From Cristatella mucedo (Eukaryota; Bryozoa; Phylactolaemata; Cristatellidae), in NCBI GenBank assembly GCA_009760855.2, contig WPIO01000213.1, positions 259,658 to 323,657 of the forward strand: DNA of 64,000 bases. Reading direction: 5' to 3'. Below are positions 22,626 through 33,266 of the stretch, in pieces (position 1 is the stretch's first letter; every line of letters starts with the position of its first letter). Position numbers and translations under genes: made by a program. The notes below the pieces were generated by a model. That model did not search any database, had not been told where the DNA came from, and was given only the letters and a program-made list of their open reading frames with translations.

Positions 22626-22850
22626 GTGTCTTCACTTCAACGACGACGAGACTGACTTTGCTAGCGATGGTAAAGTGCGCACAAATTGTTACAGATTGGT
22701 TTGCAAGACTCATTCGAAAACGTCTTAGATATTTGTAAAGACTGAAAAAAGAATGTGAAAGCATGCATTCGTTCGTTGGAGAATGTACACATTTAAAGGG
22801 AGGTATCATTTCTAATATTTCACATATTCTATTCGTGTAACTATATTGAT

Positions 22851-22925
22851 GATTAGGAGATGTTGGTGATTAGGAGATTACTAGATTAGGAGATGTTGGT
22901 GAATAGGGGGATTAGGAGATTATTA
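22851..22925. repeat. Short minisatellite (GATTAGGAGATGTTGGTG)n
   Basis: The unit GATTAGGAGATGTTGGTG and shortened derivatives (GATTAGGAGATTA) are repeated about four times. Confidence 0.85.
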
Positions 22926-23252
22926 AATGTTGGGTATTATGAGATTGACATTTGTGCTTCCAGTTTCACTCATGACTTTAAAACCAACTGGAATTCCGGT
23001 AAACACGGCTCGGTATCTCCATCCCCCAATCATATTAATCATTGTGATATCGTGAGAAAGTAACGTGATATTCATGTTTTGAGACAAAGGAACGCAGTTA
23101 TTACTTCCAACAACATGCAAAGAAACGATTATTATAGGAAGTTTATCAACGGTTGTCCACGTGTAACTGGTAGTTATATCAATCAATCTTGTTAACTTGT
23201 TAGCTTTATTCAACTTCATCGGTGAACCTCTAATCATCTGCATATATTTCAA
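22923..23252 (-). pseudogene. Fibre-like structural protein fragment of the Polinton-like element
   Basis: A 109-codon open frame ends in a beta-rich tail. It shares the patterned stretch 'SYTWTTVDKLPIIIVSL', a short gap, then 'SNNCVPLSQ', with the plus-strand frame at 35700-35860 ('AYVWSNSKSPPIIII' then 'SSNCVPK'). That second frame carries the fibre signature SDTATKGYVD. I infer a C-terminal head domain of a virion fibre-type protein. The function is inferred from this shared pattern only. Confidence 0.45.
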
Positions 23253-23411
23253 TCACATCTCGCTTGACTCGATAATAACATTTTCTTCTGTACATCACTC
23301 AAGTTAAGAATCGTTTCTATTCTATGTAGATATGTTTCTAGCAAAGGTTACTCCTGCATCATTGACAGATTTGGATATCAGCAATAATACGCTAATAAAT
23401 TTCAGGCAACA

Positions 23412-23610
23412 CTATACATATATATATATATATATATTGTGTATAGTATATTATATATATATATTGTTTATAGTATATTATAGTATATTATATATAATAT
23501 ACTATACACAATATATATATATATATATATAATATATAATACAATAATATAATATACTATAATACACTGTAGATATATATAGATATATACTATACTATAA
23601 TATATTACTC
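23412..23610. repeat. TA-rich microsatellite with long self-complementary parts
   Basis: Runs of TATATA alternate with TATAGTATATTATA words. 23440-23480 and 23495-23540 are complementary and could extrude as a cruciform. Confidence 0.85.
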
Positions 23611-24400
23611 AAGATGAAACGTCTGATAATGATGCTGTATCTAAATCGCAACTCGACTCTAAATTTGATAGGAGGTCGGGAAAGAGTCATCTGAATTTCG
23701 TAGTTGTTGTCGGCATAGGAGAAATGTTCGCAGATAGAACTTGATTCCAAAATTGCAGACCGTTTAAGATTCTCGATCGAGGGTTATTCAAAAGTAGATC
23801 ACAGTTTCTGAACGATGACACTACTACAGAAATTGATATGAATGGAATCGCTACAACCACAAACGTTAAGAATCCGACTAATGGATCTGATTTACTTAAC
23901 CTGCCTTACATGGAAAAAACTTCCAAAACGGCTTATATTTGTGCAACCCCATTGTTTTGAATGTTGCAATAGCCCTCAAAATGACCTGCCATCGGGCTGG
24001 GTGGCGCGACCGAGCAACGAGCGTGCTGGCTCCAACACCAAACATTGTATTCTCCAAAACCACGCCGGCCAAGCCAGGTCTGCACACTCTAGACGGGTGC
24101 TGGCGTCGAGGGATCGAGCCCTCCCAACTTCTCGTACTCCTTTGGCAGCATATTTCACGCATACATTGTTTTTGAGCTTGCGGCTGCTTAGGCAGTCTGA
24201 GCCCACGTACGGTCCAGTGCTCCAGTGCTCGAAGACTGCAGAGTCATGTTCCCTCACAAAGATTTAGGCACACGTTCAACGGTTTGCCGACGGGTCAGAC
24301 ATAGGTTGAAAATGCGGATACAATGGCACCAAAGCAACTCGCACTCGATGTAGAAATATGAACTCGATGTAGAAATATGAAATAGAAACGATGTAGAAAT
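23610..24400. other. No gene assigned
   Basis: The GC-richer part 23960-24260 has overlapping open frames on both strands without motifs. CGATGTAGAAATATGAA is repeated nearby at 24349-24395. Confidence 0.45.
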
Positions 24401-25070
24401 GGGAGACGTGAAAGGTAATCGACGAGATTATCAGCGAACGATTCCAACTTTCATTTCAGGCTCCTTGGACTGGAGTCCGGCAAACACCTCCACATATTGC
24501 AAACCATGTGGGAATGCTTATTGGACGATACTAAGTGACACTAATAATACAATATTGGATAGCATAAGTTACACTAAATATGCAAGGCGCGATCAGTTTA
24601 AATATTGATATATCATACGTTGACGTTGAATACGATTGGTTAGATTTATTCATATTCACACCGTAGTTAATACAAGGTATGTTCCCTTTTCAGAGAAGAG
24701 TTGGTAGCAATGCTAGAACATGTATTCGCAGGACTGGTGAAATGATGCCTGGAACAATAAACTTGAATGGAAATAACAGTAAAGGCTTAGCTGATCGTGT
24801 AGATGCTGGAGTTGCACTCCACCAAAGATATGTGACTACAAATTACGTGACTAAAGTTAGCAGAGGTACTACCGCTGACGAAGATTTGGGTATGAATACC
24901 ATCGGTTGATTAATCTCGCAAATCTAGTAGATCTTAGTGATGCTGCAACGATGGATTATGCGGATACAAACGTTGTCGTCAATGGAGATGGTAGAATGAA
25001 TTGTAGCCTCTACGTTGAAGGCATGTTAGCTGTGAATGGTGATATTCTGCTGGCGGTTTAGATGTACCCA
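24395..25070 (+). pseudogene. Fibre-like protein with DAAT..YVD-type repeats, broken
   Basis: The frame at 24679-24909 carries 'MPGTINLNGNNSKGLADRV', then 'DAGVALHQRYV' and 'LGMNTI'. After a one-base shift near 24905, 'INLANLVDLSDAATMDYAD' follows. The pattern (N-G-N-x-x-x-GL-x-D-P-x-D-A-A-T-x-x-Y-V-D) is the repeat found in fibre-type proteins of Polinton-like elements and tailed phages. Stops follow near 25060. Upstream, 24440-24608 is open but lacks the repeat. Confidence 0.6.
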
Positions 25071-25239
25071 ACTTTGAATTGATTAGGGCTTACTCTGTAA
25101 CTAAATAAAGTGATACGATTACTGGTATTCTAAATATGACTAAGCATTCTATAAGAATTACAAAGATCCTACCGATCCCAATGATGGTGTTAGATTAGGC
25201 TGGCCATGAAAACTGTTAGATGGTAAAGCCAGACTAATA

Positions 25240-25880
25240 AGCTTTAGAGGATTTTAAATTAGTAGTTTAGTAAATATACAAACAGGAGCGAAAGGATGGG
25301 TAGCACTAATGCCGAACATTTTCATTGCTAATGCAGGATTTTTATGGCCGCATACTGTACACTACCAGGACAACAATCTATGAAATCTTTAGCTTAATAC
25401 ACTTATAATAAGCCTAATACTGATGGAGTAAAGCGTAAAGTGCTCGGAAGATGTTGTGTAGATTCTCATAACAATTTGGCTAAAAATATATTTAGTGTAA
25501 TAGGAGTAGCTGATTGTAGAGGTCCTACAAAGAGTGGTCTATTTATAGGCTTAAAATCGTAAAATGGCATTACAAAAATCCGTTCCAATAGTGCTTGGTA
25601 CATTAGATGTAGGAAAAAACAGGATAATAGATGTTCGTAGAGCTGGTAAAGATTCGTAAAAGCATCCGAAAGAGTAAACTAAAATGGTGGTACTTCTAAA
25701 TCTCTTGCAAATACAAAATTTGTAAAAAGAGGAAAAGACGTAAAGACATCTAAACTTACCGTGAGTGAATATATTGCTCTTAATAGACTTTTACATACAG
25801 CACCTATTGTTTACAATATTAATAAACAGGTTGCAAGCATAAGATACGTGCTTCAATATTTACTGAATAATGGAACTTTA
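25240..25880 (+). pseudogene. Further broken frames of the Polinton-like element
   Basis: Stop-interrupted plus-strand frames include 'GAKGWVALMPNIFIANAG' (near 25285-25340) and an ATG at 25564 opening 'MALQKSVPIVLGTLD' before a stop. A frame through 25725-25880 follows. Composition and orientation match the fibre fragment before it. No domain is named. Confidence 0.35.
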
Positions 25881-25985
25881 ACAATACAATTGCAATTGCA
25901 TTTCCCTTTGCAGCTAATTTAAAGCGCCTAGAAAAAAATTAAGTTCTCTGAGGGCACTTTATCAAGTACATTATTATTATTAACC
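25880..25985 (+). mobile_element. LINE A 3' tail only
   Basis: 'GCAATTGCATTTCCCTTTGCAG' region (family A UTR end), then AAAGCGCCTAG...GAGGGCACTTTATCAAGT hairpin, and (ATT)n tail. It interrupts the Polinton-like block. Confidence 0.8.
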
Positions 25986-25989
25986 TAAT

Positions 25990-27480
25990 TATAGTATACA
26001 ATAACCTGTAGTATCACTTCCTAGAAAAAAGCAACTGAGAATAGTGGTTGGACATCTTACAGTTCTAAAATATTGGCATTGGCGATGAAAACACAACCAA
26101 AGCTATCAGTTGTAAGAGATCCATTATTTAGTTGTGAATCATTAAATTAAGGATTAGTGAACTAAGATTGCTTGAATCTACTACTTATGAAGTTTCCATG
26201 AATAATGGTGTATCCATATCAATAAGTGAAGGAGTGCTTAACCCAGATGATGTGAATGATAATTACGATGGATCGAATCCAATTATACTCCTTAAAATTA
26301 TGAAGCTCTTCTCACATCTTCCTTGGATTGGATTATTGTCGACTTTAATTACTATTACGCACTAAAAGTGCTTACAGATGAATATATAGGACTGACTCAC
26401 GAACTACAGAAGCACCTATGTTTAGCTCCTGGACTTGATATGAAATGCCTCAAATGCATGTGCAAATCTATCCTCTGTAACAGACAGAGTCAGCGGATAT
26501 GCCATATCTTTATAATCACTAGATATTTTCTTTTCCGAGATATGACAAAGGCAAACCTCAAGCATTGAGTTAGTTTTTCTCAGATTGAGCCGAGAATTTG
26601 ATCTCAAATTGCAGATAGAGATATCACGTTATCGACAGATACTAAATGTAATCAAGAACTATCATTGAGAAAAAAGTAGGAGAGTTTTATATGGAAGAAT
26701 TATGATAATGAAGATTGGAACCATCGTTGTCGCTGTAAAAGAGAACGCTTCAACTGAAATAGAAGCGGTCCTGAAAGCTATACAACTTTTAGAAGTGGAA
26801 TTCAAATCGTCCACGTCTGATCTTCGATAATCAATTCCCTAAGATCAACTAGGGCTGGAGAATAAACGCCGTCGTGAATTCTAGCTGCTAACATAATCGC
26901 ACCGCGTTCAGCTTTTCAACTTTAAAATTGCTACATATCTGTGCAAAGATGCTACTGGCTCGAATATTTGGGTAAATCCTTGCCACGTAAGGATCAGTCT
27001 TTCGCAAAGCGTAGAATTCCAACATGAGCCTTAGCTATTCCAATACTGGATACCGAAGTTCCTTAATCTTACCCATTTCAATCGCGTAAATAGGAACGTT
27101 AATCTTGAACGACAGCTTTCACGCTCGCATCCGCAGGCCTTGTGGGGATAGGAAGAGGAGGCAATGAGTTACTTATTCTCTATATTGTAGTCAACATTTG
27201 TTACATCGGAAGAGTTCAGTCTGGCACTGATACGGAAACGGGTGCTGTAAGAAGCGGCCTCTGGATTAGCAGTCGTAACGGTTGCTGCTGGAGCCGTCTT
27301 TATGGGAACAGATGGGGCTTGTCCTATCTCGCCACCGGCCGACGCGGTCATCTGATGAGCACTCACTGCCTGTAAAGATGCTGGGAAAACCTGCGTAAAC
27401 CTCATCCGTAACAATGGGCTCGATATCAGGCTTAACGCCACTAATTCCGTTGATGAGTGTAGATACGGCTTTCAGTGTAG
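25990..27480. other. Unassigned AT-rich stretch with decayed coding traces
   Basis: Plus-strand frames at 26168-26568 and a minus-strand frame at 26790-26900 (containing 'AARIHDGVYSPALVDLREL') read like protein but are broken by stops, and I recognise no family. 27169-27441 is open on minus without motif. They may be more of the Polinton-like element or another gene. Confidence 0.3.
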
Positions 27481-27489
27481 TGTGTAGTA

Positions 27490-27705
27490 CGGGGTTTGTA
27501 TGATTCTTCGCCTGGTGGGGGAGTAGTTCTAATAGGTAGGCTGGAGCCAGACAGTGAGGGGATCTAAAATTAAGTGACAGAACCTTTAAGTCGATGCGCT
27601 GCTTGGCTGGGATCCAGTGCAGGCAGGTCGGCGAGAAGTGATGCGCGATGTGGCAATTGCGACGCTCACAACAGATGAGCCTAGCTGCAGAGCTTTGCAC
27701 CAACT
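27490..27705 (-). mobile_element. LINE family A internal fragment
   Basis: The minus frame shows 'VQSSAARLICCERRNCHIAHH', 'PAKQRIDLKVLSLNFRS' (in parts) and 'LAPAYLLELL', that is, the RT C-terminal region of family A. It has neither UTR nor tail, so the copy is broken at both ends. Confidence 0.75.
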
Positions 27706-27709
27706 GTAG

Positions 27710-28490
27710 AAGGAATGCAAATTCCCTCCCCAGCCCACCTATTTACTCCACCGCTGGTCGTGACCGAAACTATTTAGAAATCCTTCCGGCGGTTCGTCGT
27801 CTTCAGCTCATTCAGCCGAGTCGCCAAGATAAATCAGGGTGAGATCGAAAATTCGGTACAGGTCATCGAATCGTTGACAGGTACCGATTCCTGGGTGACA
27901 TTAAGCAGTGGTCTAGGGCGACCCAAAAGCACCCAAGAAAGGAGTTTAATTCTCTTTGGGCGTTATACAGTGCTCCTGTCATTGAGCGACAGCTTGAGGG
28001 TCTTGCGATAATAATCCTAAATATCCAAGCTAAATATTTTCAAAACGTTCGCTGGTATTCACAGTGTCCAGGGGCGTATGCAAAGACCCTGGTATGACGT
28101 CAGGGTGGCGTCGGCTGACGGTTAACACCAATAAAGATGGCTGCCGTGACAGCACAGAAGCTGCCATTCAATACCAGCATCCCAGCTCTCTCAGCCTGCG
28201 ACGGGGCTCACCAATCAGCTATCGGGCTGAGCTCCCAGCGATTTGGTAGCCTCAGCGTTACCTCTCCAAGTTAAGAATTGTGAATGCATTTCATGACCTT
28301 CAATTGTGAACTGGGCTGGAGAAACTCGGCCCACTAGACTGGTAATAAGGCGTTCCCCCTGTCAAATTAGTGGTATTTTTTCTAGGTGACGTCGACACTT
28401 GTGTGGCTCCAAGAGTGAAGAAGCTGAAGGCTCTACACCTTCACCTTGACGGCTGCTTGTAACACACCCCAGGCTACTGGCTCCTTCTGG
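27710..28490 (+). promoter_or_regulatory. Upstream region of the HtrL-like gene, with a CRE-type palindrome
   Basis: No gene is seen. A perfect TGACGTCA lies at 28095-28102, about 390 bases before the ATG of the HtrL-like gene. This is the octamer bound by CREB/ATF-type factors in animals, but a single octamer is weak evidence. No TATA box is placed. Confidence 0.25.
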
Positions 28491-28494
28491 CGCC

Positions 28495-29598
28495 ATGACA
28501 GCTACAGCAGCCACCTACGCCCAGGCCGGCAGCCGAACCACGCTGTACAGAGCGGTCGTTCTAATCGCCGCTCTTCTGGCCGTGTCTGTTGTAACGATCC
28601 TTCTTCTCACCTTCCAGCCGACGATGTCTACGATTTCGGCTAGGAACTATGGGTACGCTGGGAAGTCGCAAATTCCCATTCAGAAGCCACCTGTCGCCTG
28701 CAATGCTTCCCAATCCTCCTCGGATAGCAGGAGCCTCAACGTGACAATAATTACAGCTTTCTTCAATATCGGATCTTTTGCTAAAGGCAGCCCAGGAAAT
28801 ATGAGAGGTCCTTCTACTTATGAAAAGTGGATTACCACGTACGCTCACATTGAGAACTCAGTTGTGGCTTATTTTGAAGACGACGCCATGGCGCAGCATT
28901 TCACCAGGCTTCGACAAGGCAAGCCTACGAAAGTCGTCATGGTCGACCGCAAGGAGATGTGGGCATTCACTCTGCAGAGTCGAACCCAGTCCATATTCGA
29001 CCAGCCCGGCTACCCACAGAATCCCCCCAAATCCACGAACGCTGCATACGTGTGCGCCATGCATGCCAAGTACGAGCTGCTGGCGAGAACTGTCCGACAG
29101 GACCCGTTCAGCACCATCTATTTTGCCTGGCTCGACGTGGGTCTGTTTCGTGATCTGGCGGGCAGCCAGAACATGCCGACCTTCGTCATTAACGCACCCG
29201 ACTGCCACCGGAGCGATGCTGTGGCCTTCTCCAAGGTTAACTCGATGAGCGATAGATCTGTGGCAGACATCATGAGGAATGGCCTGGATTGGGTGAGTGG
29301 GGCGTTCCTGATTGCCAGATCGGACGTGATGCTCAAGTTCTGTGCAGACTACATGCGTCGAGCCGAGGATCTGCTGGGCCGGGGACTGGCCAATCACGAC
29401 CAGAGCATCATATTGTCGCTATACGCGCCGAGCTCCGATTGGACGGCGGCCGTGCCCCTTCAGGGCTTTTACGGAACCGGCTTCAACGAATGGTTTTATA
29501 TCGCCTATCTACAAAGGCAGGAATGGATTGACCGCGGCTCCCGACCTAAGGCCAGACGGCCAGACGGCCTTCAATGTTCGTATGCACTGTATAAGTGA
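28495..29598 (+). CDS. HtrL/YibB-family protein, type II membrane, putative glycosyltransferase-like
   Basis: A single uninterrupted frame of 367 residues starts at an ATG in good context (GCGCCATGA) and ends at TGA. Residues 19-41 are a single hydrophobic segment preceded by an Arg, which suggests a signal anchor with the rest in the Golgi/ER lumen. N-X-S/T sites are at 70 and 82. From residue 82 it follows the HtrL/YibB family: 'VTIITAFFNIG' (83-93), 'KWITTYA' (111-117), 'KVVMVDRK' (146-153), 'TNAAYVCAMHAKYEL' (181-195), and the core 'FAWLDVGLFRD' (210-220). 'HDQS' (301-304) and 'FNEWFYIAYLQRQ' (330-342) follow. The family is known from bacterial LPS gene regions and from animals; its biochemical activity is unproven, and a nucleotide-sugar transferase fold is often suspected. 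It is clearly GC-richer than its flanks. A damaged paralogue lies at 51969. Confidence 0.85.
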   Translation: MTATAATYAQAGSRTTLYRAVVLIAALLAVSVVTILLLTFQPTMSTISARNYGYAGKSQIPIQKPPVACNASQSSSDSRSLNVTIITAFFNIGSFAKGSPGNMRGPSTYEKWITTYAHIENSVVAYFEDDAMAQHFTRLRQGKPTKVVMVDRKEMWAFTLQSRTQSIFDQPGYPQNPPKSTNAAYVCAMHAKYELLARTVRQDPFSTIYFAWLDVGLFRDLAGSQNMPTFVINAPDCHRSDAVAFSKVNSMSDRSVADIMRNGLDWVSGAFLIARSDVMLKFCADYMRRAEDLLGRGLANHDQSIILSLYAPSSDWTAAVPLQGFYGTGFNEWFYIAYLQRQEWIDRGSRPKARRPDGLQCSYALYK

Positions 29599-29599
29599 A

Positions 29600-30030
29600 C
29601 CAAAGTTAAGCACTCACCATTGAGCCTCGCGTCGTCTAGCAGCTCAGTCGCAGCTCTTTCGCTGGCAACTGCAGCTTCGGAGATGCTAGCAGGAAACACA
29701 GAGCTTACCCGGGAAATACCTGTGAAATATTCTCTCGGTACATGGCAAATGAAGGCTGCTTCCTAACGTTGAATTGGCTAGTTTCGAAAGCTATTTCCAA
29801 AAATTGATATCGCTACGTTGAAAGGCTGAAATACTTATCCCCGCGATCTCGCCAGGCTCAAATGTAATGCCCAAGACGGTCGCCAAGCAGCAGCTCTGAC
29901 TCTTGATCCTCCTCCACGTTCATGTGGCTACTCTTGTGTCAATAGTGATGAAATCCAATATCATTTACCCCAAACTAATCAAGGCTAGATGGATATTTAG
30001 ACCGATTGGAGAGAAAGAGAAAGAGGAGAA
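29600..30030. other. 3' flank of the HtrL-like gene, nothing else seen
   Basis: No open frame with motif and no clear AATAAA directly after the stop are seen. The transcript end is not placed. Confidence 0.5.
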
Positions 30031-30033
30031 GCA

Positions 30034-30160
30034 GCATTCCAGTGCACTCCTGGCATTCCAATACATTCCAGTGCATTCCTGGCATTCCAATAAATTCCTG
30101 TGCAGTCTTGGCATTCCAGAGCATTCCAGTGCATTCTTGTGCACCCCTGGCAGTCGGTGA
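30034..30160. repeat. Minisatellite built on GCATTCC / CAGTGCATTCCTGG
   Basis: About six imperfect units of GCATTCCAGTGCATTCCTG (variants with ATACATTCC and AATAAATTCC) occur in tandem. All three frames on one strand are open as a side effect, so the overlapping ORFs are artefacts. Confidence 0.9.
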
Positions 30161-30295
30161 AATTCCTGGTATCTTCGACTTATGCATCTTAGACTTGTGC
30201 TCAATTGAAAAAGCGAAGAGCCCAAATGTCCTGCGAGCTTGTTCACTTCGTGCGAATATTTCTTGGTATGCCTATGCGTGCCGATACTGGTGAGC

Positions 30296-30485
30296 CGTGA
30301 TGGAACGCTAGGTGAGGCGGTTGCTTTCCACGACTCCAGTCCCGAGGTCGTGAGTTCGAATCCTGCCGTGAGCGCGATCCTTTATCGCCGCTTCAAGCGG
30401 TACTGATATAGCCGTTACGGCTCTTCGGTCGCTATACAAAAGAGGCTGTTGATTCAGCTGGCAGCTATTTATGTATTTCTCGTAC
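30296..30485 (+). mobile_element. SINE1 copy
   Basis: The head GCCGTGATGGAACGCTAGGTGAGGCGGTTGC and CCCGAGGTCGTGAGTTCGAATCC (perfect B box GTTCGAATCC), shown in parts, are followed by 'GCGATCCTTTATCGCCGC', the hairpin AGCCGTTACGGCT, CGCTATACAAAAGAGGCTG, and a TATTTATGTATTT tail. It is the cleanest plus-strand copy. Confidence 0.85.
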
Positions 30486-30659
30486 GTGTCATCGCTCACC
30501 TGTTTGTTAATATTTGCTTCTTACCCTGATTGTATTTAGACGGCATGGAAACAAATTTGGCTCTTTGTAAGAACTATATCAATGTCTTATTGCGTACTAT
30601 ACAGCCGCAGTGCCGCAGGCATTACTAGCCGACGGCACTATGGCTGCCTCGTGAAATTG

Positions 30660-31660
30660 AGGAGACAGAGTAAAGGAGTTCTTAAAATTCCTATCAAAGA
30701 CACTGGAACGGGTCGTGGCGGATCAGCTGAACTCATATATCGAAACTTCAAACCTCGCTAGTAAGTTCCAGTCTGGCTGTAGAGCTAATCACTCCACAGA
30801 GTCAGAATTGCTTAGGGTATACAACGACCTACTTAGGAATGCAGACATGGGTAGAGTGTCTGCTTGTTTTTCTCGATCTTTTGGCAGCTTTTGAGGCTAT
30901 CGATCACAAAGTTATTCTAGAGCGCCTCTCATCTCGCCTGGGCATCACTGGCACTGCTCTGCAATGGTTCAGGTCCTATCTCAGTGGGAGGCTCCAGAGT
31001 ATTGACGTGAATCGACAAAGATCATCCGAGGTACCTCTGAAATATGGGGTACCACAGGGCTCCGTACTAGGTCTGGTTCTTTTTACGGTTTATACTCTCC
31101 CTTTTGCTGATGGGATTGCCTTGCACAATCTACGCCTTCTATGTGGGCGACACTCAGTTGTACTTTTGCTTTGATCCCTCCCAGCCTTCGAGCACCTCAA
31201 ATTCTCTCTACTCACTTGCTGCATGTATTGGTGACATCCACACATGGATTGCAGCAAATTTTCTAAAACTTAACAATGATAAAACTAACTTACTAATTAT
31301 GGGCCAACCCAGTGTGACTCAGAAATTGGAAAGGCTGACGCTCAAAATTGGCTCTGCCAGCTTATCTCCCAGTTGAATCAGCTCGAAATCTAGGTGTCAT
31401 GTTCCAAAGTGACCTCTCGTTAGACGACCACATCAGCTCCACAGTCAAATCTGCCTATTTTCAGCTACATAACATTGCTAAAATTCGGGCTTGTTTATGT
31501 AAAGATACAACGTCTAAGTTGGTCTATGCATTCGTGACATCCCGTCTCGACTTCTGCAACTCACTGCTTACTGGCTTACCGGCATTTGCGATCAGGTGAT
31601 TGCAGCTGGTCCAAAACTCCGCAGCTAGGCATGTCTGTCGTGAGCGTCACAGTTGCCAGA
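30660..31660 (+). mobile_element. LINE family A reverse-transcriptase segment, truncated at both ends
   Basis: Plus frames include 'ADQLNSYIE', 'KFQSGCRANHSTESELL', 'LERLSSRLGITGTALQWFRSYLSGR' (in parts), 'YGVPQGSVLGLVLF', a mutated active-site region 'YVGDTQLYF', and 'KLNNDKTNLLIMG'. 'ESARNLGVMFQSDLSLDDHI' follows (31370-31430). It stops at 'CRERHSCQ' at 31655, where an inverted piece joins. Frameshifts near 30880 and 31120 show it is dead. Confidence 0.85.
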
Positions 31661-32400
31661 CTGGAACTTACTAGCACGGTGTGAGGTTTTGATATATGAG
31701 TTCAGCTGGTCCACCAAGAGCCGTTCCAGTGTCTTTGATAGGAATGGTAGAAGGAAGACTGGGAGGTAGTTGCTTAAGTTCTCTTGGTCTAGTGTCGCTT
31801 TCTTGAGAGATGGCCTGACTACAGCTTTTTTGAAAGGTGCTGGGACATGACCTGAGGCTAATGACATGTTAATGATGTTAGTTATGCATGGCAACAGCAG
31901 ATCAATCCAACGTAGGAACAGGACATTGGGAATAGGGTCCAGAGGACTTGTTGACTTCTTTGATTGAGATACGAGCTTCAGGACTAGATCAGTACTGACC
32001 TGCTTAAATGTAGACACTGAGGTGCAGCCAGGAATCGGGGAACAGCATTCTAGTGAGGATGTTGTCATCGCAGGATGGATTCCATGACCCTATCTATCTT
32101 CTGCACATAGAATTGAGAGAAGCGATTGACTAGATCATCACAAGGATTATCAGGTAAGGAGCTAATCTGGGAGCGGTTGATGAGATGGTTCATCTTCGAC
32201 ATCAGCATTTTTGGGTTGTTCATCTGCGATTCAACAATGTTTTTATAGAAGCTAGACTTGGCCTTTGCTAGGATTGATTGGTACGACCTACAGTAGTCTT
32301 CATATGCCTGTCTAAGGACAGTCAGTCCAGATCTATAAGTCGTCAGGATAAGCGTAGATTGTGACCTTGTAAGTCCTGATATGAGTTATGAATTCCGAAA
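31660..32400 (-). mobile_element. LINE family A, upstream RT part, inverted
   Basis: The minus frame at 32068-31625 contains 'KKSTSPLDPIPNVLFLRW', 'FKKAVVRPSLKK', 'FLSKTLERLLVDQLNSYI' and 'SKFQSGN', the fingers part of the RT. Sequence up to 32400 continues into the inter-domain region. About 80 bases around 'TLERLLVDQLNSYI' are present again, inverted, at 30680-30750, so the two pieces come from two copies or from an overlapping inversion. Confidence 0.8.
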
Positions 32401-32404
32401 TGGA

Positions 32405-32620
32405 TTCGTAAATCAATGTAACTCGCTATATATACTTGACATTGCAGATATAAATCCTGGGAGACGATTAGCCTACATATCTCAAATATACTGTTTCTAC
32501 AAGCTAGAGGTGTTATTAAGTCAATCGGTGCAATTACACTTAGTCTAACAGATCAAAAGAGATGGCCAGCGAAGATTGTTTCCGATGTAATCATTACTAT
32601 AGAAATATCTAAGTAATATA
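32405..32620 (+). pseudogene. Broken frame of the Polinton-like element
   Basis: Plus-strand 'NPGRRLAYIS' (near 32455) changes frame into 'SIGAITLSLTDQKRWPAKIV' (near 32525-32580), a beta-strand-like stretch before the 62-codon ORF. Its role is not known. Orientation agrees with the capsid block downstream. Confidence 0.3.
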
Positions 32621-32623
32621 TAG

Positions 32624-32812
32624 ATGGCTAGTTATGCTATAAAAGAACATAATACATTTGGCGGAGGAAAATACGGTTCAGGTGTTCTTGATAAAATTAT
32701 CTCCGGAGTAGGAAAGGTTGCAGCACCAGCAATATCAGGAGTTACTAGTTTTGGTGTAAGCTTAGCAAATACAGGAATGGATATGAACCAACAGAAAACA
32801 ATTTATAAATAA
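32624..32812 (+). CDS. Small Gly-rich ORF, possible minor virion protein of the Polinton-like element
   Basis: An intact ATG-to-TAA frame of 62 codons. Residues 13-30 are Gly/Ile/Lys-rich ('GGGKYGSGVLDKIISGVGK'), followed by an Ala/Gly/Val-rich weakly hydrophobic stretch (31-50). Polinton-like and adenovirus-related genomes carry small basic amphipathic virion proteins just before the capsid gene. The assignment is from size, composition and position only. It is the only uninterrupted frame of this block. Confidence 0.4.
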   Translation: MASYAIKEHNTFGGGKYGSGVLDKIISGVGKVAAPAISGVTSFGVSLANTGMDMNQQKTIYK

Positions 32813-33266
32813 TGTATACTCTTTGTAAATCAATGGTTTAACATGTAAATTTGCAGGCAGAAAAGGAAAAACCAGATCAGGATGATGACTATGACTAAGA
32901 AAAGAGAGTGAGATGGTAAATGTGAGTAGGAGCGGCAAACGAAACACGAAGAAGAAAAAGAGAAAGTGCGAAAAAGAAAAAGAGAGTAAACAGACGAAGA
33001 GTACGATAGTAAAATGAAAGAAATGGACTCAAAGATTAAAGAAGCAATGACTATGAAACGTGTGAAAAGGTAAAAAGAAAAATTAAATGAAAGATATTGA
33101 TAGCGACACTGCAGACTACACAGAAACACTTAAAGACAAATCGTAAAGCATGCAAAGAAATAGAGAAGGCTATAAAAGAAAAATGATTAGCAACCGTCAC
33201 GAGACCTGATGGATGGTGGAAGGATGAAAAGAATTGGGGCACGACTTTGTATTCAGAGAAAATAAA

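Noticed and set aside
28858-29397. 179-codon minus-strand frame
   Set aside because: Antisense of the HtrL-like gene with no motif of its own.
30034-30160. CRISPR-like repeat spacing
   Set aside because: Units are contiguous and imperfect without unique spacers; a eukaryotic minisatellite. No CRISPR array anywhere in the window.
29903-30293. Overlapping frames with HSWHSN / GMPG-type repeats
   Set aside because: Products of the GCATTCC minisatellite; open in several frames at once.
30296-30400. Possible tRNA gene (B box GGTTCGAATCC type)
   Set aside because: The cloverleaf is incomplete, the same unit recurs six times with a body and TTTA tail, so it is a SINE head.
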